From Flavobacteriales bacterium UBA720 (GTDB lineage Bacteria > Bacteroidota > Bacteroidia > Flavobacteriales > Weeksellaceae), in assembly GCA_002297505.1 (NCBI GenBank), contig DBLQ01000005.1:1-11324 (forward strand): 11,324 nt of DNA, written 5' to 3'. The stretch's first letter is position 1; each line of letters begins with the position of its first letter. The notes under the pieces were generated by a model that did no database searches, was not told where the DNA came from, and saw only the letters and a list, made by a program, of their open reading frames with translations. The position numbers and the translations under genes are program-made. This document shows, in pieces, positions 1 through 7,497 of this stretch.

Positions 1-483
1 TGTAATGTAGATGAAAACTCTATTAAAAACGGAAATGACTGGATCTCGAAAATCGAGGAAATGGCAAAAAATGAAGGAGCGGAAGTTGTAGTTCTGGCAG
101 CTCAGATTGAGGCGGACATCAACGAACTTGAAACTTTCGAGGAAAGAGAAATGTTCCTGGATGAGCTTGGTCTGGACGAGCCTGGCGTTAATCGATTGAT
201 TAGAAAGGCTTATGATTTATTAAAATTGCAGACTTATTTCACAGCGGGTGTTAAGGAAGTGCGTGCCTGGACCATTGACCAGGGTGCGACAGCGCCACAA
301 GCTGCTGGTGTAATTCATACCGATTTTGAAAAAGGCTTTATCCGTGCTGAGGTGATTGCTTATGATGATTTTGTGAATTATGGTTCGGAAGCCAAAGTGA
401 AAGAAGCGGGGAAAATGCGTGTAGAAGGAAAGGAATACATCGTTAAAGATGGTGATGTGATGCATTTCCGTTTTAATGTTTAA
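1..483 (+). CDS. ychF: Redox-regulated ATPase YchF/Ola1, C-terminal part (5' end outside window)
   Basis: The frame is open from base 1, so the gene starts upstream; 160 codons are visible, a little under half of the usual ~363. YchF is an Obg-family P-loop protein that prefers ATP over GTP, binds ribosomes and is linked to oxidative-stress responses. The G domain motifs lie outside the window. What is visible is the end of the G domain with its helical insert (FEEREMFLDELGLDEPGVN) and then the TGS domain, beginning around LLKLQTYFTAGVKEVRAW and containing the family-typical DQGATAPQAAGVIHTDFEKG, with a DGDVMHFRFNV end. The internal ATG at 61 is not the start, because the upstream in-frame residues (CNVDENSIKNGNDW) match the family. 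The gene is followed at once by an intrinsic terminator. Identification is by recognition of conserved segments. Confidence 0.95.
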   Translation, partial: CNVDENSIKNGNDWISKIEEMAKNEGAEVVVLAAQIEADINELETFEEREMFLDELGLDEPGVNRLIRKAYDLLKLQTYFTAGVKEVRAWTIDQGATAPQAAGVIHTDFEKGFIRAEVIAYDDFVNYGSEAKVKEAGKMRVEGKEYIVKDGDVMHFRFNV

Positions 484-510
484 AGAAAAATAAACTTGAA
501 AATACAAGAT

Positions 511-537
511 GCTCTCAGAAATGAGGGCGTTTTTTTT
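511..537 (+). terminator. Intrinsic terminator of ychF
   Basis: A 6-bp stem GCTCTC/GAGGGC (511-516 with 523-528, one G-U pair) with loop AGAAAT is followed by a run of T from 530 to 537. It starts 28 nt after the ychF stop and separates ychF from the secreted-protein gene. Confidence 0.85.
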
Positions 538-572
538 ATTTGTAAATTAGCAAAAATTAACAATAATTGATT

Positions 573-1374
573 ATGATTAAAAAATTACTATTTGCTTCTG
601 CAATTGTTAGCTTGTTTTTTTACCAATGCACAAACTACTGTTTTTAAAGAAGATTTTGAGGATGAAGCATCCGTAGCCCAATGGAAGATCTTTGACAGGG
701 ATGGCGACGGGGAAAGTTGGGAGTTTTTGAATGCGGAACTTAACGAATTGCCAAACTTTTCTGGTAATCTTGCCGTCTCGTTTTCCTGGTATCTGGAAGC
801 CTTTACGCCGGATAATCTTTTGGAAAGTCCGTCTATTGCGCTTCCAAATTCTAATACTCTAAGTCTGAGTTTTAAGGCCGCTGCCGGAGATGATGAACTG
901 TTTGAAGAGCACTATGCGCTGTACATCATTCCCGCCACATCCACTTTTACAGGATCGGAAAATCCAGTTTTCGAAGAAACTTTTGACGCCGGATATCTTG
1001 ATGTTGCTAAAATTGTGAGTGTAGATATTTCGTCCTACAAAGGTCAGAATGTAAAGCTTGTTTTTAGGCATTATGCTTGTGAAGATATTTTTTATATGGG
1101 AATTGATGATGTTGAAATCACGGATAATGCTGGAATGGCCGTGTCTGAGTCTATTGTAGATGCAGTTCAGGTATATCCTAATCCAGCCGTTAATATTATA
1201 AAAATCAAAGGCCTGGAAGCAATTCAGCGCTTAAAAATATTCGACATGAACGGCAGATTGGTACTGGAAAATGCAGGTCCGGAAGCCGATGTCAGCAACC
1301 TGCCCAAAGGACAATACATTCTTAATGTCCATACCTCTTCTCAAATCGTATCTAAAAAGTTAATTAAACAATAA
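573..1374 (+). CDS. T9SS-exported choice-of-anchor J protein, signal peptide and body in different frames
   Basis: The body reads in one frame from about 592 to 1374. It has an N-terminal choice-of-anchor J (cleaved-adhesin/MAM-like) domain with FKEDFED, DRDGDGESWEF, LLESPSIALP and FRHYACEDIFYMGIDDVEI. It ends in a type A T9SS sorting domain starting at VQVYPNPAVNIIKIKG, with MNGRLVLE and a final SKKLIKQ. Such proteins cross the inner membrane by Sec and the outer membrane by T9SS; ligand or substrate is unknown. A good signal peptide start, MIKKLLFASAIVSLFF, begins at the ATG at 573 but lies in another frame and stops at 645. Dropping one T from the T7 run at 615-621 joins the two into a normal precursor of ~266 aa with a TNAQ cleavage region. 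The only in-frame start available otherwise is TTG at 592, which gives a leader without basic residues. No good promoter is visible between the terminator and 573. This may be a true frameshift, slippage or a sequencing error. Confidence 0.8.
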
Positions 1375-1395
1375 ATATGGACTCCAATTCAAAGA

Positions 1396-1423
1396 AAAGT
1401 CAGGCTTTTGGTCTGACTTTTTT
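1396..1423 (+). terminator. Intrinsic terminator of the T9SS-protein gene
   Basis: A perfect 8-bp stem AAAGTCAG/CTGACTTT (1396-1403 with 1413-1420) and a 9-nt loop run into six T (1418-1423). It lies 21 nt after the stop codon and isolates parE from upstream transcription. Confidence 0.85.
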
Positions 1424-1452
1424 CGTTGGTATAAAAAATTAATTCCCAAAAC

Positions 1453-1483
1453 TTTGAAATCAAAAACCATTTCGCTAAATTTG
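1453..1483 (+). promoter_or_regulatory. Bacteroidetes-type sigma-A promoter of the parE unit
   Basis: TTTG at 1453-1456 and TAAATTTG at 1476-1483 are separated by exactly 19 nt and match the Bacteroidetes housekeeping consensus (TTTG, spacer about 19-21, TAnnTTTG). Transcription should start near 1488-1491. A GTG start at 1483 would then lie inside the promoter, so translation must begin later, at the ATG at 1531. Confidence 0.75.
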
Positions 1484-1530
1484 TGAGTTACCGATTATTA
1501 AAGCTTTCAACACTTTTTAGAGATTCAAAT

Positions 1531-3414
1531 ATGAGCGAAATCAATCCTGTCAATTATTCCGAAGATAACATCCGCACCCTCGACTGGCAAGAGCATATCC
1601 GGCTGCGTCCGGGGATGTACATCGGGAAGCTGGGTGATGGTTCTTCTGCAGACGACGGGATCTATATCCTCCTCAAGGAAATCATCGATAACTCTATTGA
1701 TGAGTTTGTGATGAAGGCAGGAAAAAGGATCGAAATCAAGATGGATGACGGCAAAGTTTCCATTCGCGATTTTGGCCGTGGAATTCCGCTCGGGAAAGTG
1801 GTGGACGCCGTTTCCAAGATGAACACCGGTGGAAAATATGACAGCAAAGCCTTTAAAAAATCGGTAGGACTTAATGGTGTTGGAACCAAAGCGGTTAATG
1901 CCCTTTCCGAATTTTTCAGAGTTAAGTCTGTTAGAGAAGGCCGGTTGAAAATGGCCGAGTTTTCGCGCGGCGTGATCAAAGAGAATTACCCTGAGACCGA
2001 TTCGTCCGACAGAAATGGTACGGAAATAAGCTTTATTCCCGATGGCGAGATCTTCGTCAATTTCAAATTCAGGAAAGAGTATGTGGAGCGTATGCTTCGT
2101 AATTATGCTTATCTGAATCCGGGCTTGACTATTGTTTTCAATGGTGAAAAGTTCTTTTCGGAAAACGGTCTGCGCGACCTTCTGGAGGAAGAGTTGGAAA
2201 GCGACATCCTCTATCCGATTATTCACCTGAAGGATGAGGATATCGAAGTGGCCATCACCCATTCGGATAAATCGCAGACGGAAACCTATTTTTCTTTTGT
2301 TAATGGTCAGAATACCACGCAGGGCGGCACGCATCTCAATGCATTTCGCGAAGCGTTTGTAAAAACCGTCCGCGAATTTTATAATAAAAGTTTTGATGCT
2401 GCTGATATCCGTAAATCTATTATCGCGGCGGTCTCTGTAAAGGTCATCGAACCGGTGTTTGAATCGCAGACCAAAACCAAACTTGGTTCCAATGAGATAG
2501 AGCCGGGCGGCGTTACGGTAAGGACATTCATTATCGATTTTCTTAAAAATAAACTGGATAATTTCCTTCACAAAAATCCGGAAACCGCCGAAGCTATTCT
2601 TCGCAAGATCATGATTTCCGAGCGTGAAAGAAAGGAACTGTCCGGAATTCAGAAATTGGCAAGAGAACGGGCCAAAAAAGTGTCGCTTCACAATAAAAAA
2701 TTGCGCGACTGCCGTCAGCATTACAATGATCAGAAAGCCGCAAGGAAATCTGAGACGATGATATTCATCACCGAAGGAGATTCCGCATCGGGATCCATAA
2801 CAAAATCAAGAGATGTAGAAACGCAGGCCGTTTTTTCCCTTAAAGGAAAACCACTGAACTGCTATGGACTCACCAAAAAAGTAGTTTATGAGAATGAGGA
2901 GTTTAATCTGCTGCAGGCTGCGCTCAACATCGAAGAAAGCCTGGAAGATCTTCGGTACAATCACGTGGTCATCGCCACGGATGCTGATGTAGACGGGATG
3001 CACATCCGTCTGCTGATGATCACTTTCTTCCTTCAGTTTTTCCCCGATCTGATTAAGAATGGGCACCTGTATATTCTGCAGACGCCGCTCTTCCGCGTCA
3101 GAAACAAAAAGGAAACGCGCTATTGCTATTCCGATGCCGAAAGATTAAAAGCCTTGAATGAGCTCGGCAAAAATCCAGAAATCACCCGATTCAAAGGTTT
3201 AGGTGAAATATCTCCAGATGAGTTCAAACATTTCATCGGAAAAGATATCCGGCTGGAGCCCGTGGTGGTGGGGAAAGATCAGACCATTGAGCAACTGCTG
3301 GAGTTTTATATGGGCAAAAATACGCCGGACCGGCAATTGTTCATCCTCGATAATCTGGTGGTAGAAGAGCCTGATATTGATAAAAAAGAAGCCATAGTTT
3401 CTATGGACGCTTAA
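1531..3414 (+). CDS. parE: DNA topoisomerase IV subunit B (ParE)
   Basis: This is the ATPase subunit of the type IIA topoisomerase that decatenates daughter chromosomes, working as ParE2-ParC2. The 627-aa protein has a GHKL ATPase domain (catalytic E50 and Mg-binding N54 in KEIIDNSIDEF, D80 in DFGRGIP, GLNGVGTK from G113), a transducer domain with the QTK-loop lysine K315, and a TOPRIM domain (E415 of EGDSASGS, D484/D486/D488 of DADVDGMHI, RFKGLGEISPDE). Length and the lack of the long TOPRIM insert of some gyrases fit ParE. ATG 1531 is chosen over the in-frame GTG at 1483 because the promoter's TAnnTTTG box ends on that GTG and because MSEINPVNYSEDNIRTLDW looks like the family N terminus. 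parC lies downstream in the same direction. GyrB is the alternative but is less likely given this partner. Confidence 0.93.
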   Translation: MSEINPVNYSEDNIRTLDWQEHIRLRPGMYIGKLGDGSSADDGIYILLKEIIDNSIDEFVMKAGKRIEIKMDDGKVSIRDFGRGIPLGKVVDAVSKMNTGGKYDSKAFKKSVGLNGVGTKAVNALSEFFRVKSVREGRLKMAEFSRGVIKENYPETDSSDRNGTEISFIPDGEIFVNFKFRKEYVERMLRNYAYLNPGLTIVFNGEKFFSENGLRDLLEEELESDILYPIIHLKDEDIEVAITHSDKSQTETYFSFVNGQNTTQGGTHLNAFREAFVKTVREFYNKSFDAADIRKSIIAAVSVKVIEPVFESQTKTKLGSNEIEPGGVTVRTFIIDFLKNKLDNFLHKNPETAEAILRKIMISERERKELSGIQKLARERAKKVSLHNKKLRDCRQHYNDQKAARKSETMIFITEGDSASGSITKSRDVETQAVFSLKGKPLNCYGLTKKVVYENEEFNLLQAALNIEESLEDLRYNHVVIATDADVDGMHIRLLMITFFLQFFPDLIKNGHLYILQTPLFRVRNKKETRYCYSDAERLKALNELGKNPEITRFKGLGEISPDEFKHFIGKDIRLEPVVVGKDQTIEQLLEFYMGKNTPDRQLFILDNLVVEEPDIDKKEAIVSMDA

Positions 3415-3453
3415 AAAAATAAAAAACTAATTAACGACACAACACACAATTTG

Positions 3454-3954
3454 ATGAGATTAAGTAACAGGAACAAAACACCTTTGTATAGCTTTATCTA
3501 TTCTCTGGCGGGTATTATTTTTATTCTGGGAGTCATTGCCTTCATTCTGGAAGCCAATAATTACGATATATTCGGTAAGATGGCTTGGGTGCTGATTGTG
3601 GGACCGCTGATGCTTTTTGCATTTTTATACCTCCTTGGCAAACCCATTTTTGAGTACGACAGTGATGGTGAGGCGCTCAACTTCCGGAATAATCATATTC
3701 TGTATGTCTTCTCCCGGAAGAATGCCAAGGATGAGTTCCCCAAGTACAAACTGCTGAAGTATAACGTTGTCAGTATTTTGTTTTTCAAGAAATTGTATAT
3801 CTATGTTTCCAGTAAGAAAAATCACACCGTGATTCTGAAATATGATATCAGTTATCTTGCTAAAAAAGAAATCAAAGATTTGAAATTCTCACTGAACAAA
3901 GTGGTGAAAGCCAATCAGGAATTGCGCAGCGAGGATAATTTGTTAATAGATTAA
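3454..3954 (+). CDS. Conserved membrane protein of unknown function between parE and parC
   Basis: I do not recognise a named family for this 166-aa protein. It has a short basic N terminus (RLSNRNK), two strong hydrophobic helices (about residues 12-32 and 40-61), and then a soluble ~100-residue region rich in alternating hydrophobic and charged residues (FEYDSDGEALNFRN, NHTVILKYDISYL) that could be a PH-like beta fold ending in a lysine-rich helix. It would be anchored in the inner membrane with the C-terminal part probably cytoplasmic. It begins 39 nt after parE, and its TAA shares an A with the parC ATG (TAATG), so parC translation is probably coupled to it. ATG 3454 is preferred to the TTG at 3451. 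The conserved-looking position inside a topoisomerase operon is notable, but no role can be assigned. Confidence 0.85.
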   Translation: MRLSNRNKTPLYSFIYSLAGIIFILGVIAFILEANNYDIFGKMAWVLIVGPLMLFAFLYLLGKPIFEYDSDGEALNFRNNHILYVFSRKNAKDEFPKYKLLKYNVVSILFFKKLYIYVSSKKNHTVILKYDISYLAKKEIKDLKFSLNKVVKANQELRSEDNLLID

Positions 3955-6533
3955 TGGAAGAAAATACGCATCACGAAGAAAGTTTAAAAAAAGTCTCCGG
4001 ACTGTACAAAGATTGGTTTCTGGACTACGCATCCTATGTGATTCTGGACAGAGCCATTCCTTCAATTTACGACGGATTCAAGCCGGTGCAGCGCCGGATT
4101 ATGCACTCTATGCGGGAGCTGGAAGATGGCCGTTATAACAAGGTGGCCAACATTGTGGGAAATACAATGAAATACCACCCGCACGGCGACGCTTCCATTA
4201 CCGATGCCATGGTGCAGATCGGGCAGAAGGAATTGCTGATAGATACTCAGGGAAACTGGGGAAATATCTACACCGGAGATTCCGCTGCCGCAGCCAGATA
4301 CATTGAAGCCAGGCTAACACCATTTGCCCTGGACGTTGTCTTTAATCCTAAAACCACCCATTGGTCCAAATCCTACGATGGCAGAAATAACGAGCCTATT
4401 GACCTTCCGGTCAAGTTTCCTTTGCTTCTCGCGCAGGGTGTAGAGGGGATCGGAGTAGGGCTTTCCACTAAGATCATGCCTCATAATTTCAACGAGCTGA
4501 TTAATGCATCTATTCTGCATCTTAAAGGAAAAAGATTTGAGATATTTCCAGATTTTCTTACGGCAGGGATGCTGGACGTTTCCGGTTACAACGATGGAAA
4601 ACGTGGCGGGAAAATCCGAGCGCGCGCCAGGATTTCCCAAAAAGACAAACATACTTTAACGATCACCGAACTTCCTTTCTCCAAAAATACCGGCGATCTG
4701 ATCGACAGTATTCTCAAGGCCAACGAACGAGGGAAAATCAAAATCAAAAAAATTGAAGACAACACTTCCGATGCTGTAGAAATCAACATTCTTCTGCATC
4801 CGGACGTGTCGCCGGACAAAACCATTGATGCGCTCTACGCTTTCACGGACTGCGAGGTGCCTATCTCTCCGAATGCCTGTGTCATCGTTGGCGACAAGCC
4901 GATGTTCCTCTCTGTGTCGGATATTCTGAAACACAATACGGATCATACAGTTTCCTTGCTGAAAAGAGAGCTGGAAATCGAGCTGCACGAATTGCAGGAA
5001 AGCTGGCATTTTTCATCCTTGGAAAGAATCTTTATCGAGAACAGGATTTATCATGACATCGAGGAAGTCAAGTCCTGGGAAGATGTCATCAAAACCATTG
5101 ACGAAGGCCTGAAACCGCACACCAAGCATCTGCTAAGAGCCGTGACGGAGGAAGATATCGTAAGGCTCACCGAAATTCGGATCAAGAGAATCTCACGCTT
5201 CGACCTGGATAAATTCAAAGAAAATATCCTCGCACTGGAAGGTAAGATTGAGCAGGTGAAACACCATCTGGAAAACCTGATTGCCTATGCGATTGATTAT
5301 TACACCAACATCCAGAAAAAATACGGAAAAGGTAAAGAAAGAAAAACGGAACTGAGGATTTTTGATACAATTGATGCCAGCAAAGTGGCGGTGGCCAATG
5401 AAAAATTCTACGTCAACAGGGAAGAAGGCTTCATCGGAACCTCGCTCAAAAAAGACGAATATCTATTCGACTGTTCCGACATCGATGACATCATTACCTT
5501 CCAGAAAGACGGAACCATGAAAGTGGTAAAAGTGGAAGCCAAAACGTTCATCGGAAAAAATATTGTCCACGTCGCAGTATGGAAAAAGAACGATAAGCGG
5601 ACCGTCTACAACTCCATTTACCGCGAAGGGCGTGAAGGCCCGTACTACATGAAGCGGTTTTCCGTGACCGGCGTTACCAGAAATACAGATTATAAGCTGG
5701 CGTCTGACAAAAAAGGATCCGAAATGCTTTATTTCTCCGCCAATCCCAATGGCGAAGCAGAAGTGGTTTCCGTAATTCTGAAACCCAACGCGCGCGTCAG
5801 AAAAAATAAAATTGACATCGATTTTTCGGAACTCGCCATCAAAGGCCGGGATTCCAGAGGAAATCTGGTGACGAAATATGCCGTGAAAAAAGTTGACCTC
5901 AAGGAAGAAGGTGTTTCTACACTGGCACCGCGGAAAATCTGGTTCGATGATTCCGTAAGGCGTCTCAACGCAGATGGTCGCGGGACCTTGCTGGGCAGTT
6001 TTAAAGGCGATGATAAAATCCTTACCATCAATTCCCATGGCGAGGCCAAATTGGTTTCGTTCGACCTGATGAACCGTTTCGATGACGATTATCTGATTCT
6101 CGAAAAATGGAAACCGGAACAGCCGATCACCTGCATCTACTTCGATGGCGACAAGGACAAATATTTTGTCAAACGTTTCCTTTTGGAATCTACGCCGAAC
6201 ATTCAGTCATTCTTTGCCAATGAACATCCGAAGTCTTTTATCGAGTTTGTAACGACAGAAGTTGGTGCAACAGCAGAAATTATTTTCCCGAAAATCAAGG
6301 ACAAGCAAAAAGAGCCGGAAACGGTGGATTTGGACGAGTTTATTGCAGTCAAGGGTATCAAAGCAATTGGTAATCAACTCACCAAAGACAAAGTCAAAAA
6401 TATTAATATTACCATTCCCGAACCACCGGAAATTGTAGAGGAGGAGCCTGAATTGGAAGAAAAACCATCCGGAGATTTTGACGATGAAGGCGGAACGATC
6501 GGAAGTCTTTTCGATGAAAACGCCGAATCGTAA
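3954..6533 (+). CDS. parC: DNA topoisomerase IV subunit A (ParC)
   Basis: This 859-aa protein is the DNA breakage-reunion subunit that pairs with ParE. The N-terminal winged-helix region holds GFKPVQRRIMHSM, the HPHGD motif and the catalytic pair R115-Y116 (AARYIEARL), which forms the phosphotyrosine bond with DNA. LLAQGVEGIGVGLSTKIMPHN is typical of the tower region, and coiled-coil segments follow at about 330-370 and 420-460. The C-terminal beta-pinwheel carries only a degenerate GyrA-box-like segment (KGRDSRGN, from about residue 630), which favours topoisomerase IV over gyrase. It ends in an acidic tail (EEEPELEE). The start is fixed by the one-base overlap with the previous gene. Residue 80, the quinolone-contact position (Ser in E. 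coli ParC), is Ala, with Asp at 84. Confidence 0.93.
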   Translation: MEENTHHEESLKKVSGLYKDWFLDYASYVILDRAIPSIYDGFKPVQRRIMHSMRELEDGRYNKVANIVGNTMKYHPHGDASITDAMVQIGQKELLIDTQGNWGNIYTGDSAAAARYIEARLTPFALDVVFNPKTTHWSKSYDGRNNEPIDLPVKFPLLLAQGVEGIGVGLSTKIMPHNFNELINASILHLKGKRFEIFPDFLTAGMLDVSGYNDGKRGGKIRARARISQKDKHTLTITELPFSKNTGDLIDSILKANERGKIKIKKIEDNTSDAVEINILLHPDVSPDKTIDALYAFTDCEVPISPNACVIVGDKPMFLSVSDILKHNTDHTVSLLKRELEIELHELQESWHFSSLERIFIENRIYHDIEEVKSWEDVIKTIDEGLKPHTKHLLRAVTEEDIVRLTEIRIKRISRFDLDKFKENILALEGKIEQVKHHLENLIAYAIDYYTNIQKKYGKGKERKTELRIFDTIDASKVAVANEKFYVNREEGFIGTSLKKDEYLFDCSDIDDIITFQKDGTMKVVKVEAKTFIGKNIVHVAVWKKNDKRTVYNSIYREGREGPYYMKRFSVTGVTRNTDYKLASDKKGSEMLYFSANPNGEAEVVSVILKPNARVRKNKIDIDFSELAIKGRDSRGNLVTKYAVKKVDLKEEGVSTLAPRKIWFDDSVRRLNADGRGTLLGSFKGDDKILTINSHGEAKLVSFDLMNRFDDDYLILEKWKPEQPITCIYFDGDKDKYFVKRFLLESTPNIQSFFANEHPKSFIEFVTTEVGATAEIIFPKIKDKQKEPETVDLDEFIAVKGIKAIGNQLTKDKVKNINITIPEPPEIVEEEPELEEKPSGDFDDEGGTIGSLFDENAES

Positions 6534-6563
6534 TTTTAAAACAGCTCAATAAAAATCAATATA

Positions 6564-7223
6564 ATGAACATCGTTCTCATCATAATCATCGCCATTACGT
6601 GCGTCATCAGCTACATTGGATTTCAGAATGTAGAAGTATTTCAGAAGTACAAATTCGAGGTAGGCGCCATCCAGCGCCGTAAGGAATACATCAGGCTTTT
6701 GTCCGCCGGATTTCTGCACGGAGACTGGCTGCATCTCATCCTCAATATGTATGTGCTTTACATGTTTGGCCCTCTGGTGATGCAGGTTTTCGGAATAGCA
6801 GGCTTTCTGATTATCTACTTGGGATCCATTCTTTTAGGAAATCTTTTCTGTCTCTATCATTACAGAAATGTTCCGTTTTATTCTGCAATCGGAGCGAGTG
6901 GTGGCGTTTCCGGGCTCATTTTTGCGGCGGTGATTTTGGACCCTGTCAACATCAAGCTGGGAATTTTGTTTCTGCCGATTGCCATTCCGGGCTACATTTT
7001 TGGTGCGCTGTACTTCGGCTATTCCGTTTATATGATGCTGAATCCAAGGATGAATGACAACATCGGACACGCGGCGCATCTTGGCGGCGCATTTTTCGGA
7101 TTGGTGTACGGCGTCATCATCTTCCCCGATTTGGCCCTGCAAAATGCGCTCTTCATCGGCATAATGGCGTTGCCACTTCTTTACCTTGCCTACGAAATTC
7201 TTGTCAACAAAAAGATTGGCTAG
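6564..7223 (+). CDS. Rhomboid family intramembrane serine protease
   Basis: The 219-aa protein is nearly all hydrophobic, with about six membrane helices. It carries the rhomboid motifs in order: HGDWLHLILNM with H57 and N61 (oxyanion-site residues), GASGGVSG with the nucleophile S112, and GHAAHLGG with the catalytic His at 172. Rhomboids cut transmembrane segments of other membrane proteins; the substrate here is unknown. The core is the minimal bacterial six-helix form, without an N-terminal cytosolic domain or zinc finger. It starts 30 nt after parC in the same direction and is probably the last gene of the parE-parC unit. No SD sequence is present, only an AT-rich leader, as is usual in this phylum. 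All catalytic residues are intact. Confidence 0.93.
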   Translation: MNIVLIIIIAITCVISYIGFQNVEVFQKYKFEVGAIQRRKEYIRLLSAGFLHGDWLHLILNMYVLYMFGPLVMQVFGIAGFLIIYLGSILLGNLFCLYHYRNVPFYSAIGASGGVSGLIFAAVILDPVNIKLGILFLPIAIPGYIFGALYFGYSVYMMLNPRMNDNIGHAAHLGGAFFGLVYGVIIFPDLALQNALFIGIMALPLLYLAYEILVNKKIG

Positions 7224-7282
7224 AAACCACGGATTGTTGATCAACTTCAGGAGCATTGCGTTTCAGGGATTAAGTACGTTGC

Positions 7283-7386
7283 AGCCCGCTGTCCGCTGTA
7301 TCTTTATTTCTGGCGGAAGATGTTACATTTTTTAAAGAACTTTGAGGATGCTGCCAGAAATAAAGGATGCCGCTCCCATCGGGGCT
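7283..7386. repeat. Long imperfect inverted repeat, probable dispersed structured intergenic element
   Basis: The core is a perfect 13-bp inverted repeat CTTTATTTCTGGC/GCCAGAAATAAAG (7302-7314 with 7353-7365) around a ~36-nt loop. Outer pairing continues with AGCCC (7283-7287) against GGGGCT (7382-7386) and partial pairing between (GTAT with GATGC, CGC with GC). It sits between the converging rhomboid and prmC genes. No long T run follows, so it is not a classic terminator. The shape resembles repeats I recall from flavobacterial genomes (AGCCC.. GGCATCCTTT.. AAAGATACAGCGG), but I could not search for other copies. The rest of the 7224-7497 gap shows no ORF or other signal. Confidence 0.6.
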
Positions 7387-7497
7387 ATGTTGAGGTTTTT
7401 CCGTGCCTTTTCACGATTAGAGATTTTACTGGAAAAGCAAAAAAAATTCCCTTCCTTAAACAGCTGGCAAATTTTGTAAAAATGTTGAATAGGTAAT

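Noticed and set aside
1525..2721. Long open frame of about 398 codons on the minus strand opposite parE
   Set aside because: It lies entirely opposite a clear ParE gene, its translation shows no domain or family resemblance, and its length follows from parE codon bias.
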